Shown: positions 47,219-55,707 of the stretch, one piece after another
Layout of the letters: every line of letters starts with the position of its first letter
Position numbering within the stretch: the first letter of the stretch is position 1
The notes under the pieces: generated by a model
What the model was told of the DNA's origin: nothing
What the model saw: only the letters and a program-made list of their open reading frames with translations
Databases searched by the model: none
Position numbers and translations under genes: made by a program
From: Methylophilus sp. 5
GTDB taxonomy: Bacteria; Pseudomonadota; Gammaproteobacteria; Burkholderiales; Methylophilaceae
Assembly (NCBI RefSeq): GCF_000515275.1
Contig: NZ_KI911560.1
Span: forward strand, 1,736,001-1,800,000
DNA length: 64,000 nucleotides
Direction of reading: 5' to 3'

Positions 47219-48004
47219 TTAAAATGCCGTTGAGCGCGCCGTAATCGTCGTGCTTTCTACAATAAGCGCCTGTTGCTGGTAAAGCGTATACAAGGTTTCC
47301 AGGCCAAAACTGATGACGGTGTCGGCCGCTAATTGCGGCATGGCTTGCGACAGCTGGTGAAGGTGTGCCTGTGAGGTGGCGGTGTGCGTTTGTAATTGCT
47401 GCAATAGTTGATAGGTGACGGCATTTAACAACATAAACCTTACCTGAAACGCAGGTGTGCGATAAACCAGTAGATACGTGGCGATGGGCCTCATATGGCG
47501 GTTTTTTTTAGACAGCTGTTGCACTGCAAAGTCATACTGCAATAAGCGGTGTGTTACTGGCAGCCGCACCACAAAGTGGCTTAGCGCGTGGGCATTTGTG
47601 ATCGGCTCAGCGCGTGACTCCTGTGGTGCAGGCTCTACTTGTTGGCTCAGGGCCAGTTCTACCCATTCGTAATGTGCCAGTTGTGCTGTAAAAGCCGGTA
47701 ACTCCAGGTTGGCCAGCGCCAGCGTTTGCAAAAAATCAACAAAGGTTTTAGGGATGTCAGCAAATAAGGGGCTGCCAAAATGCTGGGAAAAAAAGCATTG
47801 GCGCACCAGTTTGCTAAAGCGGCGTTTACCTAAAATATCGTGCAACACCGGAAAGCAGGCGCTGACACTGGCTAAAAAGTTGTTAAAGACGATTTCACGG
47901 TAGATGCGCATGCGTTGCGCGTTCACCCCGGCAGGTTTGGCATGCTGCGCCGGGTGGCGCAAGTGCGCCGTAAACGCCGTTTGGTAGGCTTGAAACGAAC
48001 GCAT
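47219..48004 (-). CDS. bufC: DUF2063 partner protein (BufC/HvfC-like)
   Basis: A 261-residue protein. SFQAYQTAFTAHLRHP and RMRIYREIVFNNFLASVSAC and FFSQHFGSPLFADIPKTFVD match DUF2063, whose members accompany DUF692 enzymes and are thought to bring the precursor peptide to the enzyme (a RiPP-recognition role). It overlaps the end of the DUF692 gene by one base, so the two are translationally coupled. No separate promoter is seen. The C-terminal half is poorly conserved in the family, so its limits are set by the frame. Confidence 0.85.
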   Translation of the reverse strand: MRSFQAYQTAFTAHLRHPAQHAKPAGVNAQRMRIYREIVFNNFLASVSACFPVLHDILGKRRFSKLVRQCFFSQHFGSPLFADIPKTFVDFLQTLALANLELPAFTAQLAHYEWVELALSQQVEPAPQESRAEPITNAHALSHFVVRLPVTHRLLQYDFAVQQLSKKNRHMRPIATYLLVYRTPAFQVRFMLLNAVTYQLLQQLQTHTATSQAHLHQLSQAMPQLAADTVISFGLETLYTLYQQQALIVESTTITARSTAF

Positions 48005-48882
48005 CAGGCGACCTTGTGCACGGCTTGTGCGGACTTTTGCAGTGCCTGTTGTTGTAATGCCGCGATGCGATCAACCTCTTGCATCAGGGCCGGTAGCGGC
48101 GGCATATTGCTGTCACGCTCCAGCAGGGTGGGGAACATGCCAAGCGTGCGGTAGGCATGCTCGAGCAACTGCCATACCGGGTCAATAATGGCCTCGCCGT
48201 GTGTATCAACCAATAAGTCGGGCGCTACTTGCAGGTGGCCTGCCATATGGCCGTACACAATACGTTCGGCCGGAATACTGGCCAGAAACGTAGCAGGGTC
48301 AAAGCCAAAGTTGACGCTATTCACATAGACATTATTAATATCAAGATGCAAGTCACAGTCTGCCTCTGTCAGCACCGCATTGATAAAAGTGATCTCATCC
48401 ATGTCTGAGATTGGCGCGGCCAGGTAAAAAGACGTGTTTTCTACCGCAATGCGGCGTTGCAGAATATCTTGGGTTTGACGGATGCGTTGCGCCACATAGT
48501 TTACCGCTTCTTCAGTAAAAGGGATGGGCAGCAAGTCGTAAATATAGCCATTGGCAATGTCGCTGCAATAGCTTAAATGTTCGGTATAGAGCGGGATTTC
48601 AAAATCGGCCAAAAACTGTTTGACCTGTTTGAGAAAGCCGACATTGAGCGGGTCTGGCCCGCCCAAAGACAAACATAAACCATGGCACGCGATCGGATAG
48701 CGTTGAGCCAGCCAATCCAGTTCGACGGCATATTTACCCCCGGCCTGAAGCCAGTTTTCGGGCGCAATTTCTAGAAACTGCAACTGTGCGAGCAAGGCTT
48801 GCCCGTGTTGCTGCATCAACTGGGGCAGCAGTTCCCGCTTTAGCCCCAGGCCTGCCCCGTGAATCTCTGCTAGCTGTGCCAT
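48004..48882 (-). CDS. bufB: DUF692 (MNIO) enzyme of a bufferin-like RiPP (BufB/HvfB-like)
   Basis: A 292-residue TIM-barrel-type protein. Family motifs in order are HGAGLGLKREL, FLEIAPENW, ACHGLCLSLGGPDPLN, TEHLSYC, DLLPIPFTEEAV, RRIAVENTSFYLA, DLHLDINNVYVNSVNFGFD and YGHMAGH. Known DUF692 proteins (MbnB, TglH, HvfB/BufB) are iron enzymes that modify Cys residues of peptides using oxygen. The His, Asp and Glu residues of these motifs are the usual metal ligands. The gene starts 19 bases after the precursor gene (48901), fitting modification of that peptide. Which chemical change is made here cannot be read from the sequence. Confidence 0.9.
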   Translation of the reverse strand: MAQLAEIHGAGLGLKRELLPQLMQQHGQALLAQLQFLEIAPENWLQAGGKYAVELDWLAQRYPIACHGLCLSLGGPDPLNVGFLKQVKQFLADFEIPLYTEHLSYCSDIANGYIYDLLPIPFTEEAVNYVAQRIRQTQDILQRRIAVENTSFYLAAPISDMDEITFINAVLTEADCDLHLDINNVYVNSVNFGFDPATFLASIPAERIVYGHMAGHLQVAPDLLVDTHGEAIIDPVWQLLEHAYRTLGMFPTLLERDSNMPPLPALMQEVDRIAALQQQALQKSAQAVHKVA

Positions 48883-48900
48883 GAAGACGCCCGCAAACGA

Positions 48901-49245
48901 TTACTTGTTGGCGTGGCAAGCGCCTTCTTTCATTTTCTCAGCCGAGCAACTGCCTTCCTTCATTTTGTCTGCTGAGCAAGAGCCCTCTTTGGCTTTGTCG
49001 TGATGACAAGAACCTTCCTTCATTTTTTCGGCTGAACAGCTGCCTTCTTTCATTTTTTGCTTGTTTGCGCCACATTTTCCGCTGCTACATTTACCGTCTT
49101 TGGCTTTGCTGTCTGTCGCATCTGCCACTTGGTAGCCCTGGCCCAGGCTTTTTAATTCAAACGGGTTGCTACCTGCATGGGCCGCCGTCGCTGCAATTGT
49201 TAAAGCAACTGCGCCAGTCATTACTGCCAATTTATGTGTTGTCAT
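48901..49245 (-). CDS. bufA: Cys-repeat RiPP precursor (HvfA/BufA1-like)
   Basis: A 114-residue secreted peptide: signal peptide about residues 1-24 (MTTHKLAVMTGAVALTIAAT then AAHA), then NPFELKSLGQGYQVAD, a leader-like block seen in this family. A first core holds Cys53 and Cys58 (KDGKC, SSGKCG), close to the EGKCG motif of HvfA/BufA1. Five ten-residue repeats follow (residues 64-113), each of the form KMKEGSC plus three residues, with Cys at 70, 80, 90, 100 and 110. Seven Cys, five Met and several Lys/His make it a good metal ligand. Neighbours are a zf-HC2 gene (37 bases before) and the DUF692/DUF2063 pair after it. Confidence 0.88.
   Translation of the reverse strand: MTTHKLAVMTGAVALTIAATAAHAGSNPFELKSLGQGYQVADATDSKAKDGKCSSGKCGANKQKMKEGSCSAEKMKEGSCHHDKAKEGSCSADKMKEGSCSAEKMKEGACHANK
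48907..49056 (-). repeat. Five 30-bp coding repeats in the precursor gene
   Basis: Codons 64-113 consist of five 30-base units encoding KMKEGSCSAE-like blocks, Cys every ten residues. The DNA units have drifted: the Ser before Cys is coded AGC, TCT, TCT and AGT, with Ala in the fifth, whereas Glu-Gly and Cys are kept. The protein pattern is therefore maintained while the DNA changes, unlike a recent slippage product. Confidence 0.9.
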
Positions 49246-49282
49246 GTTAGTTCCTTTTTAAAACAGGGTTTAAAAGCGGACA

Positions 49283-49531
49283 TCAGTAAAACTGGTCCAA
49301 TTGTTGCGCAATGCGCTCCCGTGCCGCTTGTGATAACGCAAGCTCGCTCTGATCGGTCGCTTGTTGCTGCCAAGCCTGCATCATGCGCCGAATCAAGTTG
49401 AGCTGTTGTGTAAAGCGTCGGCAATAGACACATATCCACAGGTGCATGCGGACTGCCATCCTTTCACGCCAGGTTAACCGGCGGTCAAGTGATTGCGAGA
49501 CCAGCACGCTGGTTTGTTTGCAATTCAACAT
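49283..49531 (-). CDS. zf-HC2 domain protein, probable anti-sigma factor
   Basis: An 82-residue protein with LNCKQTSVLVSQSLDRRLTW and the zinc motif HLWICVYC (His-x3-Cys-x2-Cys), the typical ZAS/zf-HC2 pattern of small zinc anti-sigma factors. It starts at 49531 after an upstream stretch that overlaps the sigma gene and is not coding in this frame. It has no membrane segment, so the factor would be soluble. It lies between the ECF sigma gene (16 bases) and the precursor gene (37 bases), which implies control of the whole cluster. Metal or thiol changes at the zinc site are the natural candidates for the signal. Confidence 0.85.
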   Translation of the reverse strand: MLNCKQTSVLVSQSLDRRLTWRERMAVRMHLWICVYCRRFTQQLNLIRRMMQAWQQQATDQSELALSQAARERIAQQLDQFY

Positions 49532-49547
49532 ATTGACTCCACCGCGT

Positions 49548-50138
49548 TTACCAATGTATTTCCAGACATTTCCGCAGCCCCATTCTGGCCCGGTATAACA
49601 TGACCCAAGCATTGGTCGCCGTAATCGCCAGTGCCTTACAAATTTCTTCGTTGTCCATATCGTCAACGTCACGCATGGAGAAAATGGTGGCCAGTTTCTG
49701 CGGTAAACGGTCCATACATTGCTGTAATACCTGTAAAAACTGTTTTTGCTGCAGGGCGTCTTGCGGGACGTCCCATGCTTGCGGTTTTTCTGCCCAATGC
49801 CCAGTGGCGTCAAAAAACTCGTCCATATTGGCATCCTCTTCAGTCATGAGCTCAGAGGCGGGCGTTTCACGGATCTGCTTACGCATGCAGTCGATAATTT
49901 TGTGTTTAAGTATCCCGGTTAACCAGGTACGTGGGCTGGATTGTTGTGCATAGTTGGGATTTTTAATCGCTGCCAGCAAGGTTTCTTGAACAACGTCTTC
50001 CGCCAGATGCGGGTCACGCAGTCGCGTCAGTGCAAAACGATATAAGTAATTGCCATGCTCATTGAGCCAGTCGTGCGGGTTAGCTGCCATGCTGGCTATT
50101 GAAGCATAGTTTGCAGCAAGACGGAATATTTGAGCCAT
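49548..50138 (-). CDS. ECF sigma factor
   Basis: A 196-residue sigma-70 family protein of the extracytoplasmic-function type. Region 2 is ALTRLRDPHLAEDVVQETLL with ILKHKIIDCMRKQ; region 4 is LPQKLATIFSMRDVDDMDNE with EICKALAITATNAWVMLYRA. There is no region 1 or 3, as expected. It heads the cluster sigma, zf-HC2, precursor, DUF692, DUF2063 and would direct its expression. An internal ATG at 50090 is an alternative start. Upstream, on the minus strand, GCAAACTT and GACGAC are spaced 16 bases apart; this could be an autoregulated promoter but is weak evidence. Confidence 0.92.
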   Translation of the reverse strand: MAQIFRLAANYASIASMAANPHDWLNEHGNYLYRFALTRLRDPHLAEDVVQETLLAAIKNPNYAQQSSPRTWLTGILKHKIIDCMRKQIRETPASELMTEEDANMDEFFDATGHWAEKPQAWDVPQDALQQKQFLQVLQQCMDRLPQKLATIFSMRDVDDMDNEEICKALAITATNAWVMLYRARMGLRKCLEIHW

Positions 50139-50278
50139 GGAATTTAGGGTTTTCTGCTTGCATGAGGCCTAGTCAAACAGGCCACATCGTGTCGTCTCAC
50201 CATACGCGCATAAAGTTTGCCAACAACACAACATCCTGCGAGATAATCCAGTGAGTGAATAAATGAGCCAGGCTATAC

Positions 50279-51325
50279 ATGATTAACACTAACCAGATCG
50301 CCCGTATCTCCCTGATTGCCTTATTGATTATTGGCTGCGTGTTCGTTTTGCATCCTTTTATGGCGGCCATGCTCTTTGCAGCCGTGATCTGCGTGTTTAC
50401 CTGGCCGCTCTATCAGCGTATCTGGTTAATGTTGGGGCAGCGGGATGCATTAGCTGCCGTGATCATGACCTTATTCTTACTGCTCGCATTAATTTTACCC
50501 ATGGCCTATCTCGCCGTGAACCTAGCCGATTCAGCCACTGTGTTGTTAGGTGAAGCCCGCAAAATCATGCAAAGCCTGCCCGCCACCGCGCCGCAATGGG
50601 TAGAGAACATCCCTATTGTGGGCAGACAGCTCGCTGAGTCGTGGCAACGCGCATTTGTGAGCCACGAAGAATTGATGCGGCTGACGAGCCAGTATGCCGA
50701 GCCATTGCGTAAATACTTATTGGGCGCTATTCAGTTAGTCATGGGCGGCTTTCTGCAATTAGTATTCGTCGTGTTTATTGCTTTCTTTTTCTATCGCGAT
50801 GGCGCACGACTGGCACGCAGTGTCATTGCCATGGTCAGAAGGCTGGGCGGGGCATTGGGGGAAGAGATGTTGCAGTTGTCCTGCATGACCGTCAAAGGCG
50901 TGATGCTGGGCATATTTGGCACTGCTGTTGCGCAATCAACCGTCGCCCTGTTTGGTTTTTGGCTGGCAGGCGCGCCGATGCCGTTACTGTTGGCTTTAGC
51001 AACCTTCTTTTTATCTGTGGTCCCGGTTGGGCCGCCTTTGGTCTGGGGCAGCGCTGCACTTTGGTTATTTAACCAGGGTGATCATGGCTGGGCGATATTT
51101 TTAGGTCTTTACGGGCTACTCGCGATTAGTAGCGTTGATAATGTGGTCAAGCCAATTCTCATCAGCCACTCTTCACATTTGCCCATGTTGCTGGTAGTGT
51201 TAGGCGTGCTGGGTGGCGCGCTCGCCTTTGGCTTCATTGGTATTTTTCTGGGGCCCACATTGTTAGCCGTTGGCTTGACACTGATTTCACATTGGGTGGC
51301 ATTACAAAATAAGCGCACAGATTAA
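50279..51325 (+). CDS. AI-2E family transporter (PerM/YdiK-like)
   Basis: A 348-residue protein with about seven or eight membrane helices: two near the N-terminus (IALLIIGCVFVLHPFMAAML), a soluble middle segment, and a C-terminal bundle with PLVWGSAALWLFNQGDHGWA and VVLGVLGGALAFGFIGIFLG. The family is widespread; a few members export autoinducer-2 or sodium, most are uncharacterised. It is divergent from the ECF sigma gene (140 bases between the starts). No functional link with the cluster is evident. Confidence 0.9.
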   Translation: MINTNQIARISLIALLIIGCVFVLHPFMAAMLFAAVICVFTWPLYQRIWLMLGQRDALAAVIMTLFLLLALILPMAYLAVNLADSATVLLGEARKIMQSLPATAPQWVENIPIVGRQLAESWQRAFVSHEELMRLTSQYAEPLRKYLLGAIQLVMGGFLQLVFVVFIAFFFYRDGARLARSVIAMVRRLGGALGEEMLQLSCMTVKGVMLGIFGTAVAQSTVALFGFWLAGAPMPLLLALATFFLSVVPVGPPLVWGSAALWLFNQGDHGWAIFLGLYGLLAISSVDNVVKPILISHSSHLPMLLVVLGVLGGALAFGFIGIFLGPTLLAVGLTLISHWVALQNKRTD

Positions 51326-51463
51326 ATGGTGCGCAATCGCCAGGGCCTTGGCAAGGACATCACTTGCATTCCAATATGTTCGCCGCCCATTACGTGCATG
51401 CTCAGAGGTGTGTGTTGAGGTGAAGTAAAGCTTCTAACGCGACCAGCCTTTTGCCGCCGGTGT

Positions 51464-51916
51464 TTAGGCCGTAGGCTCAATCCCCGCCCGTTGTTCTATC
51501 AGTTGCAGGTAATGCGCGGCATCCAGCCCGGTTTGATTGCGTTGCGCCAGCCAGATGGTTTCGGCCAGGCATTCTAGTAAGGCATGTTGTGCTTCATGCT
51601 CTTGCTGAAAACGCGTGCATAGTTTGCCGTAGGCCTGGGTGATGCCGATGGGCTGGTTAATACTGATTTGCTCTTGAATGGAAAGGTGCAAGCTCATGTG
51701 TAAAAACGGGTTGGTTTCGCCCATTTCCGGGTAATAGGCTTGTGCCAGATAGTGTTCGGGCTGGTCCAGAATCACATGGTATTCCGGGTGCATATGCATA
51801 ATGCCTACCGCCATTTTTTCGAGGTCGGTCAGTGTGCTTTGTTTCTGTTTAAACTTGGCCCAGGCGTCAAAGAAAAACTGGCGCACTTCGTCGCGGCTCG
51901 GGTTGAATAAGGCCAT
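51464..51916 (-). CDS. DUF1841 family protein
   Basis: A 150-residue protein beginning FNPSRDEVRQFFFDAWAKFK with the block MHPEYHVILDQPEHYLAQAY followed by NPFLHMSLHLSIQEQ, the DUF1841 signature. The function of the family is unknown. It starts two bases after the nth stop codon, so it is coupled to nth and is part of the rsxB-nth-DUF1841 operon, a grouping common in Betaproteobacteria. Confidence 0.88.
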   Translation of the reverse strand: MALFNPSRDEVRQFFFDAWAKFKQKQSTLTDLEKMAVGIMHMHPEYHVILDQPEHYLAQAYYPEMGETNPFLHMSLHLSIQEQISINQPIGITQAYGKLCTRFQQEHEAQHALLECLAETIWLAQRNQTGLDAAHYLQLIEQRAGIEPTA

Positions 51917-51918
51917 GA

Positions 51919-52578
51919 TTAACTCTCTGCCGGTGGTTGCACCGGATGTATTTGCTTGTCTTTAAATTCGCATAAATCGGCGATGCAACATTCGCCGCAT
52001 TTGGGGTTGCGGGCGGTGCAGGTATAACGGCCATGCAAAATCAGCAGGTGATGGGCATCTTGCAAAAACTGCTTGGGGGTGGTGCTTAAAAACCGTTGCT
52101 CGACCTCAAGCACATTTTTGCCGGGCGCCAGTCTGGTACGGTTGCCGACGCGGAACAAATGTGTGTCGACGGCAATAGTGGGTTGGCCAAATGCTGTGTT
52201 GAGAATGACGTTGGCCGTTTTGCGGCCGACCCCGGCCAGTGCCTCCAGCGCTGCACGATTGTCAGGGACTTCAGCGTCATGCAGGCTAATCAGCTGCTGG
52301 CAGCATTTGAGCACGTTGTTGGCTTTGGCGTGATAGAGGCCTATGGTTTTAATGTAGCTTTCGAGCCCTTCCAGGCCTAAGTCCAATATGGCTTGTGGTG
52401 TGTTGGCCACTTTAAACAGTTTTCGGGTGGCGATATTCACGCCTTTGTCGGTGGCTTGAGCCGATAAAATCACTGCAATCAGTAATTCAAACGTCGAGCT
52501 GTGCTCAAGCTCTGTGGTGGGGTTGGGGATGGCTTGCGCCAACCTCTCGAAAATCGCCAGTCTTTTTTGGGCATTCAT
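51919..52578 (-). CDS. nth: Endonuclease III (Nth)
   Basis: A 219-residue base-excision enzyme that removes oxidised pyrimidines and nicks the strand. The helix-hairpin-helix LEALAGVGRKTANVILN contains the catalytic Lys; the catalytic Asp lies in VDTHLFRVGNR. The C-terminal 4Fe-4S cluster ligands are CTARNPKCGECCIADLC. It lies 22 bases after rsxB on the same strand. Confidence 0.97.
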   Translation of the reverse strand: MNAQKRLAIFERLAQAIPNPTTELEHSSTFELLIAVILSAQATDKGVNIATRKLFKVANTPQAILDLGLEGLESYIKTIGLYHAKANNVLKCCQQLISLHDAEVPDNRAALEALAGVGRKTANVILNTAFGQPTIAVDTHLFRVGNRTRLAPGKNVLEVEQRFLSTTPKQFLQDAHHLLILHGRYTCTARNPKCGECCIADLCEFKDKQIHPVQPPAES

Positions 52579-52600
52579 TACAAAGGCTTCATCTGCTTAG

Positions 52601-53350
52601 TCACGTTTGATCTGCTTTTTGCGCTTTTACACGCGCCATCGCCGCGGCAATGGCGGCTTTTTTAATGGCGTCTGTGGTGGTTTGTTCGGCTGTCATTGGC
52701 TCTGCTGTCATTGGCTCTGCTGTCGTTCGCGCGGTTGTGGCGCCTGGCGCAGGTGAGCGCTTGCTATAGGTTTGGGCTTTGTGGTGTTTTTCAAGCGCTT
52801 GCCGGCTGAGACGCTGCTGGTGGCGGTTTCTCGCCAGATCAGCTTCTGCAGTGTTCATGGCAAGCGCGCGACCCTCTACCGTTTGCATACTAATACAATC
52901 CACCGGGCAGGGGGGTAGGCATAACTCACAGCCGGTGCATTCCTGGCTGATGACTGTATGCATGTATTTGGAGGCGCCGAGAATGGCATCGACCGGGCAC
53001 GCGTTAATGCACAGCGTGCAGCCGATGCATGTTGCTTCATCAATGATGGCCACGGCCTTGGCTTTGGTGATGCCATGCGCTAGGTTTAGTGCTTGATAGG
53101 GGCGCTGCAGTAAGTCTGCCAGGGCGTGCAAGCCAGGTTCACCGCCTGGCGGGCACTGGTTAATATCAGCCTCGCCCGCGGCAATGGCGGTGGCATAAGG
53201 TTTGCAACCCTCATAGCCACATTGGCGACACTGGGTTTGTGGCAGCAGTGCATCAATTTGCACAATCAGTGCCTCGAGGCCGTGCCTGGTTGCTTGCGCA
53301 TCAGCATTCACGTCGGCGAGCGCCTGCTTGTGTGGGCTAATAGTCTGCAT
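52601..53350 (-). CDS. rsxB: RsxB/RnfB-type ferredoxin (stand-alone)
   Basis: A 249-residue iron-sulfur protein. The N-terminal part has the 4-Cys motif CRQCGYEGC with a later Cys in INQCPPGG, followed by two 4Fe-4S ferredoxin sites ([12 protein letters not shown] and [12 protein letters not shown]). Elsewhere RnfB/RsxB pairs with a membrane complex; here no rnf/rsx partners are near, the usual stand-alone form of Betaproteobacteria. The start is uncertain; ATG at 53350 is used. The tail contains a short repeated AEPMT segment made by a tandem 15-base repeat. Gene order with nth recalls the E. coli rsx-nth operon. Confidence 0.88.
   Translation of the reverse strand: MQTISPHKQALADVNADAQATRHGLEALIVQIDALLPQTQCRQCGYEGCKPYATAIAAGEADINQCPPGGEPGLHALADLLQRPYQALNLAHGITKAKAVAIIDEATCIGCTLCINACPVDAILGASKYMHTVISQECTGCELCLPPCPVDCISMQTVEGRALAMNTAEADLARNRHQQRLSRQALEKHHKAQTYSKRSPAPGATTARTTAEPMTAEPMTAEQTTTDAIKKAAIAAAMARVKAQKADQT
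52691..52720 (-). repeat. 15-bp tandem repeat inside the rsxB tail
   Basis: TGTCATTGGCTCTGC occurs twice in a row with a partial third copy after it. In frame it encodes repeated TAEPM blocks in a low-complexity tail, so copy number may vary without harm. Confidence 0.85.
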
Positions 53351-53461
53351 GTCATCACAGCAAAAAGCGTTATTTAATCCCTGTTGCAAAGGCGCTTATT
53401 ATAACCGAAACCGCGTTTGGCGACGGGCTGGCAGGCCTTGTCTGCCTTGTCCGCGGGTTCT

Positions 53462-53491
53462 TTGGCGTTCAGGCGCATAATCAGTTAAAAT
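53462..53491 (+). promoter_or_regulatory. sigma-70 promoter of dapA
   Basis: TTGGCG at 53462-53467 and TAAAAT at 53486-53491 with 18 bases between, about 30 bases before the dapA start. Confidence 0.55.
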
Positions 53492-53520
53492 ATTCGCTTT
53501 ATTATTGAATGGCGCTAGGT

Positions 53521-54399
53521 ATGTTTACGGGCAGTTTGGTCGCAATTGTAACCCCGATGTTTGAAGATGGTCGTTTGGACCTGGACGCGCTCAAAAAGCT
53601 GATCGATTTTCATGTCGAGGCTGGTACCGATGGTATTGTCATTGTCGGTACGACGGGCGAGTCTCCTACCGTTAATGTTGACGAACATTGCTTGCTAATC
53701 AAAACAACCATTGAGCATGTGGCCAAGCGTGTTGCCGTGATCGCTGGCACTGGCGCTAATTCTACCGCTGAGGCGATTGAACTGACCGCCAAAGCCAAAA
53801 GCCTGGGTGCGGATGCCTGTTTGCTGGTGGCGCCTTACTACAACAAGCCATCGCAGGAAGGCTTGTATCAGCATTTTAAAGCGGTGGCTGACGCGGTTGA
53901 TATTCCCCAGATTTTATACAATGTGCCTGGCCGCACCGGCTGCGATTTAAGCAATGACACCGTATTGCGTTTGGCGCAGGTGCCTAATATTGTGGGCATT
54001 AAAGATGCCACGGGTGGTATTGAGCGCGGCACAGACTTGCTGTTGCGTGTGCCGGCCGAGTTTGCGGTGTATAGCGGTGATGATGCGACGGCACTGGCCT
54101 TGATGTTGCTGGGCGGCAAAGGCGTGATTTCAGTCACTGCCAATGTGGCGCCGCAACTCATGCACGAGATGTGCGTGCATGCCTTGAATGGTGACATCGC
54201 TGCGGCCAAGGCGGCGAATGCCAAGTTGTTTGCCCTGCATCAAAAATTGTTTGTAGAGGCGAATCCAATTCCGGTGAAGTGGGTATTACAGCAAATGGGC
54301 TTGATTGCCACTGGCATTCGTTTGCCGCTGGTGAATTTGTCCAGCCAATACCATGAAGTATTACGCAGTGCCATGAAGCAGGCTGAGATTGCCGCTTGA
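53521..54399 (+). CDS. dapA: 4-hydroxy-tetrahydrodipicolinate synthase (DapA)
   Basis: A 292-residue aldolase that condenses pyruvate and aspartate semialdehyde in the lysine/diaminopimelate route. The Schiff-base Lys161 is in GIKDATGG and Tyr133 in YNVPGRTG; both numbers match the E. coli enzyme when the ATG at 53521 is used, which supports this start over the ATG at 53509. GTTGESPTV is the other active-site motif. It is followed by bamC, the same order as dapA-bamC in E. coli. Confidence 0.97.
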   Translation: MFTGSLVAIVTPMFEDGRLDLDALKKLIDFHVEAGTDGIVIVGTTGESPTVNVDEHCLLIKTTIEHVAKRVAVIAGTGANSTAEAIELTAKAKSLGADACLLVAPYYNKPSQEGLYQHFKAVADAVDIPQILYNVPGRTGCDLSNDTVLRLAQVPNIVGIKDATGGIERGTDLLLRVPAEFAVYSGDDATALALMLLGGKGVISVTANVAPQLMHEMCVHALNGDIAAAKAANAKLFALHQKLFVEANPIPVKWVLQQMGLIATGIRLPLVNLSSQYHEVLRSAMKQAEIAA

Positions 54400-54429
54400 T
54401 TGCGCTAAGACTAATTTAGGGTGAAATAA

Positions 54430-55695
54430 GTGAAATACATGAATCATGTTTGGTTACAACGGGCCGTGCTGGCCAGCCTGGTGACGGCGCTGACGGCGTG
54501 CGATTCTATCCCGTTTATGAATAACAGCTCTGATTACAAAGGGGCAGGCCGCTCCAAGCCACTGGAAGTGCCGCCAGACCTGACAGCGGTTCGCACCAGC
54601 AGCACTTATAATGTGCCGGGCAGCACCAGCTATTCTGCTTATAGCCAAAATCAGGAAGTGCAAGAGCAGAACGGCCCGCAGCCGGTACTGGCCGATATGA
54701 AGAATGTGCGTATGGTCAAGGCTGGACAACAGCGCTGGCTGGTGGTGAATGAGCCCGCTGAAAAAATCTGGCCTGTCGTGCGCGATTTTTGGCTGGACCA
54801 AGGCTTTGCAGTCAAGGTAGAAAACCCTGAGCTAGGTGTGATTGAAACCGAATGGTTGCAGTCGGATGTGATTAAGCTCAAAGAAGATAACCGTGGTTAT
54901 GGCGAAAAGTTTGATGCCTGGCTAGACAAGTTGTCTGGTTTTGCTGACAGACGTAAATTCCGTACGCGCCTGGAGCGTGGGGAAAAAGACGGTACGACCG
55001 AAATTTATATGACGCATCGTACGGTGGCAGGTGCACCGGATGACGGTAAGAATTACGTCAATACGCAATTGGGTAAGATTGATACCGGCTATCGTGCCAA
55101 CGCTGCTGATAATAAAAACAATGCCGGACAAGAGTTTGACGCTGACCTCGATGCCGAATTACTACGCCGTATGATGGTGAAATTGGGTCTGGATGAGCAA
55201 AAAGCCGACCAGGTGATGACGCAAGCGGCTTCTGACAAACGTGCAGACGTGCTTAAAGAGTCTGACCAGAGCGTGACTTTAAAGCTGAACGAGCCGTTTG
55301 ACCGTGCCTGGCGCCGTGTGGGCTTGGCGCTGGATCGTATTGGTTTTGTCACTGAAGATAAAAACCGTTCTGAAGGCATCTTTTATGTACGCTATGCCGA
55401 TACTGATGCAGAAGACCCGATCAAACAGAAGAAAGGCTTGCTGGAGCGCCTGAAATTCTGGGGTAGTGATGAGGATGAAAAAGCGGCGACACCTTCTGAA
55501 GTCAAACCAGGCGATAAAACCAGGTTTTGGAAAGGCACGTCTGACGGCGACAAATCGAGCAAGCAATACCATATTCAGGTGCTGGAAAATGCAGATGACA
55601 CCACCGATGTGTATGTGTTGACCTCTGACAACAAACGTAACACGTCGACCACCGCCAACCGGATTATTTCATTGCTTTATGAACAGCTGAAATAA
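54430..55695 (+). CDS. bamC: Outer-membrane assembly lipoprotein BamC
   Basis: A 421-residue lipoprotein with a signal peptide ending in the lipobox LTAC (Cys24), then an unstructured segment with PLEVPPDLTA, the conserved BamC motif that contacts BamD. Two helix-grip domains follow (WLVVNEPAEKIWPVVRDFW and LKLNEPFDRAWRRVGLALDR). BamC is an accessory part of the BAM complex that inserts outer-membrane proteins. The GTG at 54430 is the likely start, with GGGTGAA upstream; an ATG at 54439 is close by. It is followed by an MBL-fold gene at 12 bases. Confidence 0.9.
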   Translation: MKYMNHVWLQRAVLASLVTALTACDSIPFMNNSSDYKGAGRSKPLEVPPDLTAVRTSSTYNVPGSTSYSAYSQNQEVQEQNGPQPVLADMKNVRMVKAGQQRWLVVNEPAEKIWPVVRDFWLDQGFAVKVENPELGVIETEWLQSDVIKLKEDNRGYGEKFDAWLDKLSGFADRRKFRTRLERGEKDGTTEIYMTHRTVAGAPDDGKNYVNTQLGKIDTGYRANAADNKNNAGQEFDADLDAELLRRMMVKLGLDEQKADQVMTQAASDKRADVLKESDQSVTLKLNEPFDRAWRRVGLALDRIGFVTEDKNRSEGIFYVRYADTDAEDPIKQKKGLLERLKFWGSDEDEKAATPSEVKPGDKTRFWKGTSDGDKSSKQYHIQVLENADDTTDVYVLTSDNKRNTSTTANRIISLLYEQLK

Positions 55696-55707
55696 TCGGG
55701 ACTAAGT

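Noticed and set aside
48907..49056. CRISPR-like array
   Set aside because: The 30-base units are contiguous, lack spacers and encode an in-frame peptide pattern with Cys every ten codons.
50162..50200. ECF-dependent autoregulated promoter of the sigma gene
   Set aside because: GCAAACTT and GACGAC at 16 bases are suggestive only; the consensus of this ECF group is not known to me, so no separate feature is called.
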